Shown here one piece after another: positions 47,401-59,237 of a stretch of DNA of 64,000 bases (its first letter is position 1; every line of letters begins with the position of its first letter). Below the pieces are notes generated by a model, which saw only the letters and a program-made list of their open reading frames with translations, did not search any database and was not told the origin of the DNA. Source of the DNA: Ptychodera flava (Eukaryota > Hemichordata > Enteropneusta > Ptychoderidae); the NCBI RefSeq assembly GCF_041260155.1, contig NC_091947.1:32497528-32561527 (forward strand). Direction: 5' to 3'. A program made the translations under genes and the position numbers.

Positions 47401-50400
47401 TACATACCTTGGTCTCTTTGGGCACTTGTTGAAAATGCTTCCTTAAGGGCGTTTGAACCTTCCGAATAGAAAAACGACATTCCGCAAGTGGTCGAAGAAA
47501 GATTTTCCAGCTTAATTGATGCCTCACTTTCGATAGCTATGGTGTCAACGGTAATTAACTTCTCTTGAATCTAAGAGGAAGATGATTATTTGAAGTGTGA
47601 ACACAAATCAATATACGAATGTTTCAGAATTTCTAGAACTCTGCTCAAAATTTAGTACAAATGTACTTCAAAGTATAAAACGAAACTCTAAACTTCCCCT
47701 ACAAACACTATTGGAACTTATTTGGGATAATTGGAAGGTGAAGTAATGTCGATTTGATCTACGAAAGTTATCTCATATGCTTTTCTTGTGATATTACACC
47801 CTTGTTTTATGAGTAATTTGCGATATTGTAACATTCAGCAATATGGCACCGAAGACTTTTGAGAAATTTTGAAAATTATGAAAATCCAATTATCCCGAAT
47901 TAGTTCCAATCGTGTTCGGTAAAAATGTACAATTTCTGCCAAATACTGCTGTCAAAACTCTACATTTTTCATAATGCTTGGTCAAAGTTTAAAATATTGC
48001 AATAGAGTCAAACGCAGGCGTCAAGCGTCAACATGTATTAAAAGTTCTTTGGTCAAATATCGATAGGGTAAACCACGGTATATGAGTGTATCCTATACCA
48101 TTAATGGTGGCAGTTGGAGTGCCCAACGGGTTGCATAACGGCGACAAATCAGCAGTTTTTTCATGACAACTGAATCAGTGCCATAATAATAATGGATTTC
48201 AGTCTGTGTTGGAAACGCAACGATGGATTTTAGATCACTGCTACATACATTAATTGAAATTTTAAGGATCTGCTGCAATAGAGTAGTGAAATTCAGGTAA
48301 TGGCGATTGCATTTTAGTTCCAAAACATGAAACATTTAGGCTGACTACAAAGGCCACTGTATACCACAAAGTCGGATTGCTGCACAGCATTTTTTCTGGT
48401 TCAGCAACAATCCTGAGTGATAAACCTACTCTCTACACTAGAACACGATTGGAACTAATTTACATGTAGGATAATTGAATAGTGAAGTAATGTCTGTTTA
48501 ATATGCAAATGTAAGCTCATCTGATTTTCTTTTTAAGTCATTCACTTGTTTTTATGAATAATTTGTAATATTGCCACATTCTGCTGTTGAGCACCTAACA
48601 GTTTTTAGAAATTTGAAATGAAGATCCAATTATCTCAAATTAGTTCCTATCTTGTTCTATAAATATGTATGTTCAGTGTCATACCTCGGAAAGTACATCA
48701 TCAATGAAAGGTGATGTGTTCTCTTCGCCGTCAGTAACAACCAATAAGATTCCGCCGTTGGGATTTTGACCATTTTGTTCAAGTACCTCTATACCTTGGA
48801 GAAGTCCTTTTTGGAACAACCATAATATCATTATTTGTTTCTGCACAAATAATTCCAGTTTGCGTTTTGTTATAATGCGACTCTGTCTATTACATTTTAG
48901 AGGAAGTTTGTTTGTTGTTTTGTTTTGAAAGAACGATAGATCCTTTCTACTTGATCTCATGTCTAATTTCTTTGTTTATTCATTTATTTGCATCTCTTTT
49001 AAGCAAAAGTTTCACAGTTCAAAAAGACAATTATTTAATGAAGCATAAAGCTATTTTATATGAACCCCTGTAGGCACTACACAACTGATAGCAATTAGCT
49101 TTAACTAGAACACAACACTTTCTCATCAGCATATTAGCTTACTCATTAAAGAATATAATCTACCGCTTAAGGTGGTTGGAAAGGCTAGAGCGTCAGTTAT
49201 AAACTTCAACAAAACTATTAAAATATAAAAGTAGTCAACATTCTCTGTGGAATAAAAAAAAACTAGACATTTGGGCACAAAGGGATTGCAGAGTTACAGC
49301 CTGTTGAAACTTCTGAAAAACTGACCAAATAAGAAGAAGTTGAGGAGTCCTTAGTGTATTAACTATGGTAGAGGTCCCCTAGCTTTTAATAAAATGTTTA
49401 AAAAGGGAAAGTCATTATTTGCTGTTTTTCAGGAAAGTTTGACAAGGCGGTGCTTGCATTCAGAGTGAGTAACTGCTATTGTAAATGCATTTTTAGATTC
49501 TTTGAGTGTCAAAGAGGTGTCAAAAGTGAGATTTACCAAAAAGACTGCTCTGTGACTTCAAAAGAGGGGTGCAAATATGGCTTGTTTTCAACATTTTTGA
49601 CAGAATAACAGTTTTCCTACATAATTATATACCAATTTAATCCAACCTTTGAAATGAGATATGGACATGGAATTTTTACAGCCTATTAACAAGGTTATAG
49701 ATAAGATATGTACGGCACAATTTTCCTGTATTTGAAGTACTTTTTGAAAAATCATATTTTGAAATTTGAAAGAATTTTTAATAATTTTTGGATATGTAAA
49801 CCCATGTAAAATCATAAAAACAGATTTCATTTACAAATCCTGCCGTAGAAATCTTACAAATAATAGTGTCAACATATTTATAACTAATTTGGTAATATTA
49901 ATACTATCCAATTATTATTAAATTCAAATATGTAAAGAAAATATGAAAAATTAAATTTTAATATTTACTGGTGTCATATTTCAAAATCATGGCTGCAAAT
50001 ATACAATTGTTATATTCTTTGGAGAAAGTATTAACTAAGAGATTTATCCTGAAAATTTGAACTAAATATCTTGATTCTAACACTTGAAACTTGACATTAA
50101 CTCTGAGAAAAAAATTTGTGCAAAAATAGCCTTTCCAACCACCTTTTAATGTCATCTTCGTCTTGTAAATGATTGGTCAACACGATTCCCAGATTTTTTT
50201 CCATTGCAACTTAAGCTAATCTAACTCCATTAAAGGAATGCTATGAATCTTACAATGCATAGACGTGGTGCACATACAGTCTTTTTGTTGTTGAATACAA
50301 TGTCATGAATCCAACCATAGTAACACAGGTCGTATTTATCAGTTTCTGCGTTCCCTTGACAACAGGACTAACAATACATTATATCATCTGCGTACATTAA

Positions 50401-51609
50401 ATGATTTGTGAAAACACACCCATCATTGCAACCTGTTTTCGAATCGGACAATGGCCCGGAACACCCAAATAATAGATGTGAACGTTAAATAGCCTTAGGG
50501 AGAAAATCCTTTCCCATAAATTTATCGATCATTCATACATATTTTCGGCAAATCACACCAAAGTAGAGTTATTCGAAATCCTGGTCACATGTCAATTAGA
50601 CGCCACTCACCTGCCCCTATGCTCGTCGCCCCGTCAACGTCTCCGGGACCTGGGACCAGTAGCAACATGGACTCCCTCTGTTCGTCGTTCATTTCCACCA
50701 ATAGGGATTTGACAGCAGCTGTGCTGTTGAAAACTACCATACCGAGGTATTCACCGTCCTGAACGTCGTTGTTAATGTAGTTGACAACAGCCTGCAAAAC
50801 ATTTTTGAAACCACAGTTGCTCAGTCTTTCAAACACAACAAAGAGGTATTACTATTATTAGCCAGGTCGAAAAGGACATTTGCGACAGAACAGATATAAG
50901 CGTTAAGTGAGTGAATTTCGATAATGATAATAAAAAACATTTGCAGCAAAACAGCGACGGAAGCAATTACTACTACAACTACTACTACCACTACTACTAC
51001 AAGAATTCTGCAAACATTGCATGGCTTTTCATTTATCCTCCTGTTAAAAACTCTGTATTTATCATAGACGTGCAATGTCTCTGTTCGTTTACATTTCTAC
51101 AATGGCTAAGTTGTGTATTAATTTAGCAAGAAGAAATGTGTCTAGGAACCAGGGTCCTGTTGATCTTTCAGGGCATATTTAAAAGCAAGATTTTCTCCAC
51201 ATTGAGACTTGAATTTGAGTATCATCGTCTTAATGAAAATTTACATTCTTTTAATATTATTTGGGCCTTTGATGATATTCTTTGTGACACTCATGATGGT
51301 CAACTCAATTTTCACATTTAAGAAACTTCCCTGTTTTTCGTCCATCGCTAGGTTGTGTCACCTTTTAAAATTAATTTGCAATAGGTTTAAGATATGTCGA
51401 TCTTGTTGACATTTACTTTTGTCATTCATGACGTTTTCTGTACAATGCAGACCATAACTTTGTAGTGATTTTCTTTTATTTGTATCTTATATTTCCTTTG
51501 GTTCCTGGCAATGTAAACATTTCCTTTTACACTAGTCTTTTAGTATGTAGGGACCTGTGTGAAATAAAGATATTTGAAAAACTACTACTACTACAAGTAC
51601 TACTACAAG

Positions 51610-51684
<75 letters not shown>

Positions 51685-54600
51685 GGCAGTATTGCTGAAG
51701 GCAATGAGTACTTGGGCCGTGATAGAGTAATTTTGAGGACAATATATACTACTATTCAAATATGGTCTTGAATTTCCTCCTGTCAATTAGGCATTTGATT
51801 AACTGGTAATTAAACGAAGCAATGGCATGACAACGGCAAAATATGTCTAGCAACTTTTGTGGAGTTTGAGGCAGGGGTTCTTTATTTATAGTGAAAATTG
51901 CTTAAACTCCTTAAATATTCAAATTACAGCAAATTTCTTTTGTTCTCGATGGTAGATGTCTAATATTTAGATGGGCATATTTAGATTTCTACCCTATAGT
52001 TATCCCTATATACAAAAAATCGGACATCCAGCTCTATTGGCTTGCTCAGAATTAGATATGCGCATAATTAATGAGGTACAATATGTGGTGTCATAAGGTG
52101 TCCCATCATACCAGATATGAAGGGTGTAGCACTTGTGGTTACTGAGTTGTGGACAAATATATCTATTTGAGGTCAAAGGTCATTGAGGTCACGTGACATT
52201 TTGTCAAAATAATTGTATTGCTAAGTTATTCCTATATCCAAAAATCAGACCTCTAGCTCTATTGGCTCGCTCGCTTGAAAACAATCTCATAAACCTGGCC
52301 ATATGGGCAACTGTGTATGGGCAGCTGGATACTTGACTTCCCGGAGAAGGCGAGCTGTCACGTTCAAGCTCAGGATTATTTGTCGATCAAATTTCAGTAA
52401 ATTTACCAACCTAGATGAAATTTTGTCTATAGGCTGAAATTTCGCCGAATTTTGACGAAATTGCATCGATTTTTCAGGTTCATATCCGACATTTTTGAGT
52501 GCAGACAGAAATAAGCTTTCAGGCAACATGGCTGCGACCCCATGTTGACCCCGGTATCTGCTAAAGTGCGGGTTGCGGGCTGCGGGTTTTTAGAATTATG
52601 GCTAGATTTCTAATATATGTAATATGGCATATAGTATATAAGAAATAAACCTTTAGAATGTGTCTATTATCAATAATGATGATCAGGTCTATCGTACAGT
52701 ATCCCTTTTCCTGCGAAGTCCATATTTCACCATCAGGTCAAGATGGTTAAATTAATGAAACACTACTATATGGTGTATTTTAACGTAATACTGTATATTT
52801 GAAGGCTGTTGAGAACATCAATGCTGTAAACTTGATTTTTTGGACTAAAGATGCTATAACAGACCAAACCAAATGGGTGAAAATACGTCATGTTTCTGAT
52901 AAAAATCAAAATCTGCTAAACTAAAAGCGGCGATTCCGAGGACCAATTTATTTATTCCGAGCTGCCTGGCCATTACAAATAATTAGGGATCTGAATCACT
53001 TTTCTTTCTTGCCATGGATGTGAGTGAGAAATATACGTAATACCAGACGGACAAAAAAAAATCGCGCCTCGGAAATGTCGCCACTTATCGCGGAATGAAA
53101 ATTGTTACATTTCTAGTATCAGGCCATAGGAAGTAAATTCTTTGTAATGCATCCATTCACAATTCGGTTCCAGGGCAACTCATACAGAAAATTAAACAAT
53201 GCCTAGTTAAATGCAATGCATAAGGAAAGATTTGACTTAAAAAAGCGTAGAAGTGATGTGTATTGTAAATGCCGTGTATTTTCATGAAATCTTTAAAAGA
53301 AAAAGACGTACAACAAAGGACTTAGTTTACTTTGCCGTTTCGGTTCAAGCGAGGTCGCGACCTCAGAGAACGACATTCTGCTAACATTTTACGCGAGAAT
53401 TTCAGTGGGAAAAACACGCCGGTGCGTTGCCTTATTTTCAGGAATCGATCTAATAGGAATATTTTGGATGAGTTTGTGTTCTGCAGCTCTCAATAATTTA
53501 TCTCCTAATATCATGAACGTATGACTTGCACCTGCAGTATGATAGTCGCTCCATGCCGGTATGCCCCCTTCAAGCATTTGATCCAGCGTGACTTTGAAAA
53601 GTTTCCTAGGACTATAATCGTGTTCACCACAATAAAATTATTTGAAACGGCGTTGAAAACGATTTTGAAAATTGTGCTTTTATCGGCGGTTGAACTAATC
53701 TGAAGTGTGAGAAGGGCGAAAATGATATCAAAAAACACACATTTTTTCATGCCCGCAACCCGCAAAATAGCGCATCCGGTTGACCCCTAGCCCTGCGTAC
53801 GATGCTATGTGCTACAGCTAACACACAGCATCGTACGCAGGGCTAGCGAGAGAGTTGCCGACATCGACGGTTATTTACGAGAAGTGAATAAAAGACTGCC
53901 ATTTTTGGAAGTGATCGAGTAGCTGAGGTAGGCTGGGATACGACTTGGGCCCAAGAACGCTGAATTTCGGCAGTAATTTGGCTTTTTACGTGAAGTCCCA
54001 AAATGGATTTGAAGTCACCGACCCTACGTACGGGTCTTTGCAGGGCTGTGGTGAGCGGGGCGATTAGCTGTAGCGGAACACACAGCATCGTACGCAGGGC
54101 TAGTTGACCCCCAAGTGAAAATGTGTTCGCGATCAAATCTTCCTATATTTTTTTCAGAATTTTCGACAAAATCATTGCTTCTTAAATCTTTTGTAAAATA
54201 TAAAATACTAAAATAAAAATGCGATGTGCCATGTCTCCAGATTTCTAAAACATCGTTCGTTGACCGTTCGACGGAATACTCATTTTGCAAACTTGTGACG
54301 CAGTTGAAATTCAATACTGACCGCCAAATAATCTTAATGAGACTAGATCATTCTAGACCCCGGTTCTAGACATCCTCCAAATTATCCAACCATTCGCGTT
54401 AGAGTTCAGCTCGCTTAGAGTATCATAACATTCTTCGGCCTTCGTTTAGATCGACCCTAATCTCTCCCATTTAGGAAATAAATACGCAAGCTACCTCGAC
54501 AAAACTTCGTGCACCATCCAGGACCAAACGCACTACAAATCTGTCTTGACGTCATCATCTCCTTACATGGTAATCGGCATACCGTATATTTTAGCAAAGG

Positions 54601-55545
54601 AGACACAGAATACGTCGGAGTATTCAGTTTCAAAACGTATTACATTGTGTGGTGTTGTCAAAAAAGGTAATGTTACTGCAGTGGTATAAATTACAAAACA
54701 CAAAAGTTCAAATCAGTTTATTTTGGACTGGCTTTAACCCAACATTTCATATTGTTTCTTATGCCAGATTTGACCACGTACTTACTGGCGACCCCTTTAC
54801 ATGCAAATTTTGTGTCAAATGGTGTGTTCTCCTGGAAAAACAAACGTACGATTTCTATATGAAGGAGGCGAAATTTGCCCTCAAAACTCGAAACCACCCC
54901 TTTATGGGGTGTACCTAGCTATTTGAACGAGCTTCTCGAATCTGCAGCTCTATTTGAAATGATGGTCTGGTTTTCTCAGCTCAAGGATAAGTGTTCTCCA
55001 TCGCTGTGGGCATTACTATTCTCAACTGGGGGTACAGTTTCCAGTCGTAATGTTTTTCATTGTGTCCGGGATATAAAACCTTTCCTTTTCAAACTTTCAC
55101 TGTGATTAACACTAGTCCACATCTTGTCAGTGATTAAACATGTTTCAAGTTTAAATGTTAAATTCTGGTCTCGAGCCCTCCTGTTCGACCAAACTGAAAT
55201 TACCCCTCCCACTTTGGCTCGTCCAGTGGGTGTAGCAAGGGTCGTGCCATCGCTTAGGAAACGGAGGGTGCATTAATTGTTGCATTTCGATGCACATTTT
55301 GATTATATTCAGAAGATTTTGTGGCAAAAACTCAGATAGAGAAGCATTTATATTCACATCTCACTTATTCATGACTGGCTGAGAGCAGCACTTTTTTAAG
55401 TTAGCATCATTACGCCATTTATTATGCCAAGAAAGATGAAGCCAAGACATTTTGCCCTCCCTGGTCTCAGCCAGAAATGGTTATACCTTACAGAGTTTTT
55501 TCCCACGGAATGAAAACAAATGTACTTGGGCTGAGGCCCAAGTAC

Positions 55546-55585
<40 letters not shown>

Positions 55586-56174
55586 CCTGTTCGAGTCTAT
55601 AGATACGTCCATAACTTGCCATGCTGCCCGAAATATCAAGGACAAGAACAGTTCTCTTGCATTGACGTTTGACAACCTTGAAAGTCGGCACAGTTGATGC
55701 TACTGATCGTGGTGGATTGGTATCATCTCTGAAATCTACATGGTCGTTCAGAACCTGCCGTAATGCACGATTCAATGAAGCATGAATCCTTGATTAGTAG
55801 AGTTACCTGCAGTAACTACGAATTCATTGTGTCATGAATGACATTAAGAAGTCGTACAGAAAAGAGTGTTACTTCCACATGTCTGGTCATTCATATCATG
55901 CAGCTAATATTGAATTGCCTAAAGGGATTCTTCGCCGAAACGATAACGAGATTTTATATTATAGATTACTCTCTTCCCAGGTGATTTCTGATAAAACGTT
56001 GGAACGCAAGCATGCATGTAAGACTTACCTCCCAAACACTCTTATAGTTACATCCGACGTTTTGTTTGGTAGGCGCTTCGTAGTTGTGAACCATGCCAGA
56101 CGAGTCAGCATTATCCTCGGTGTCACAAAAGTCCATCATCTGTTGAATAAACTCTGTAAGACATCCTTCCCCGT

Positions 56175-56247
<73 letters not shown>

Positions 56248-58258
56248 TTTTAGTAAGAATATTTTCAAAGTTCAACTTAGTATCTTTACAAAGAGTCCTG
56301 ACTGACGTATGATATCATTTTAGACCTGAACACCAGACTACTATCAAATAACACTCTATATTTTTAAATGAAAGTATGTAATTGCGACCAAGATATAGCA
56401 TGTAAGTCTTAGATTTATCTACATTTTAATGTCCATATTTGAGCTACTGTACAGCGACTATCGGAGATGGGGAAACTGAAATGTTATTTCTGCAAGTTTA
56501 GAAACTCACGTAGGGTAGAAACTGTTTGTACATGATGGAAGCGCTGTATCCCCCAGTTTGTCTAGAATCAAGAAAGCGACAACCATCATCTTCTCCCGTT
56601 GTCGGTTCACCATTCTGCACCTGACACTCTGGGGACCATTCTCCTGAGTTACACAAGAAGAAGATAAAAATATGTGAGAGAAGAGAATGAATTTAGGTGT
56701 TGAAAGACGCGCGAGTATAAGAAATACCCCACTCATGCATATCGCTGTTCCACTGTTAATGGCGACTGAGATCTAGTGACATTCAGGCAAACCAAAGGCA
56801 TTCCCATGGGCACAAACTGCGCCCCACTTCTTGCAGACTTATTTTTGTATTCGTATGAAGCAGAGTTCATACAATCACTTCAGAAATTTGCGTGTAAAAG
56901 GATTGCCAAGCGATTTAACAACACCCACAGATATATCGATGATCTCATCAGCTTAAACAATCCTGGTATATCCAATTATCTACACCACATCTACCCAGAT
57001 GATTTAGAAATAAGGAAACAACTGAAAGTGTGGACTCGGCTTCATACCTAGACGTATTATTTGAAATTAGACAAAATACACTCTATACTAAGCTGTATGA
57101 CAAAAGAGACAATTTCAATTTTGAAATCATAAACTTTCCCTTTTTGTCGAGCAATATACCATCATCTCCAGCTTATGGTGTGTATATTTCACAACTCCTT
57201 AGATACAGTAGAGCATGCAATTCATATGAAGACTTTCGAGTTATACACAGCCTATAAGCTCAAAAGTTAGTGAGGCAAGGATTCTCAGAAAGTAGATTAG
57301 TGAAATAATTTAAGAAGTTCTACGGTACATACGGAGATGTTGTATCAAAATATGACCTGTCTGTTACTCAAATGATGAGTGACAGCATACCAAATTTTGA
57401 CTCACAAAAGTAATTTGGTGAATTCACCAAATAACAATGAATTTGTCGCTTTGGGTCAATCTTGACGGGTGCGGCTAGCTGGCAGGGTACGCTTACCCAT
57501 TCCGGACACCTGGTACCACCACTATTTTGTGGTTCAAGATGACCCCATTGCCTTTGTCATTTTCAATATGTTCCTTGGACCTGGTAAATTTCATAGTTAC
57601 CTTGAATGATAACGATTATTGGACCTAATTTGATGTCTATTGTAAATTCAAAATCTTGTCAAACAACAAAGCTACTCCGGTTCTGCTCAAGAAGAAGTCT
57701 TTTACAAAGAAGTCCTGTTGCAAAGGGCTAGTTAAGTTTCAATAGAGAGTGTTTTGTTGGATAATGTTGGGTTCAGCAAGTGCGCACGATCTTTTATATA
57801 TTTCTTTTTGTTTGCTTGTTTGTGTTTCATTTGTTTATTTGTCCCTTTCTTAACTTTAAAAAGACCAGCATTTACTCGGACAATTTACTCAGTATATAAC
57901 ACTTCCAGTTTGCACCAGGGGAAATAAAGCACGTCTATTTGCAAAGTGTTCTTTATTCATGTATTCATGACAAATGCTAAGTGATTCATGTTCCATCGAA
58001 CATTGCCACTTACCTTGGATACCCAGTGAACAACGAGTTGCCTCGACGGTTCCACTACTTGATGTATAATATATTGGGTCCCTTGATCTTCTTGGATACT
58101 CGTCGTAAACACCGTAACGAAGGTGACCCCACTCGTGAACGACCAACTAAAACGGAAAGCGAAAAAAACTGACTAGGTAGATTTTAATATTGTTTCCAAA
58201 GTACGATTTAATAATAAAATCATCAGTCTATAATAACGTTTCAAACGGGCAGTGAGTG

Positions 58259-58357
<99 letters not shown>

Positions 58358-59184
58358 TACGTGTGAAAAATATACAAAAATTCTCTTCTCTTTTAAACTT
58401 ATTAATTCGCCTTGGTTTTCTTCTTCCGCTGCTTGTCTCTAACAGATTTGGGCTGCCCGGATAAGGTCATATTACATTGTCATTTCTACACCGTAAGATG
58501 TGCCTACCTTTCCGGCGGTTCCGTATCGCCTTTGCTCTAATGGATCCAGTATGTACTGTGGCGTGAGATGCATGTATCTACCACTGACCCCACATTCTGG
58601 TACACCAGCTACATAGGGTCCACTTTGACCTTCTGCAATGATGATATTACTCTTGTCGTATCTTTCATAGGTCAATGGGTCGTAGGTTAGAGAGTCAGAC
58701 CAATTTTTCGGAACTGAGATTGTGATTTCTTTAAAGTACGAACGGTTTCTAAAAAAGCAAAAGTGAAATTGTACGTCATTTATTGACGGATCATATTTTC
58801 CTGTATTATGAAGATTAGGTTTGTGTTTTTCAACATAGAAACAGATGTTGTGCTACTTCTTGACTGTATCATTACATGAAAACTGATATGTGTTGGCAAC
58901 ATCGGGTCGTGTTGTGGAACAATGGTTAAAGTAGAACAACCAACATTTTCTCTTTGCCGAATTTTTACAAATACAATTTGTAAAATCAGGGCAGTATCAA
59001 ACAATAAGCAGACATGAACTGAAAATGCTCAAGTGTTTCATTATGTGATTTGGATGGCATACATATATGGCAGTTGTCGACACTAAATTGAACGACACCG
59101 ATGACGGGCGATCAGTTAGGGATCTAAAACGATGCTTAAAATTAAAACAAAAAGGCAGTCGTTTTAAACCATGACAGACAGACA

Positions 59185-59237
<53 letters not shown>

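Noticed and set aside
53511-53765. Signal-peptide-like ORF (MKKCVFFDIIFALLTLQ) as a host secreted protein
   Set aside because: It lies within the inverted ends of the 1.23-kb element and changes frame midway; kept only as an unrecognised element ORF.
55834-56268. 139- and 100-codon ORFs over the CT repeat
   Set aside because: They combine CLCA exon 5 antisense or intron with SLSLSL/ERERER repeat translation; the real exon is 56029-56139 on the minus strand.
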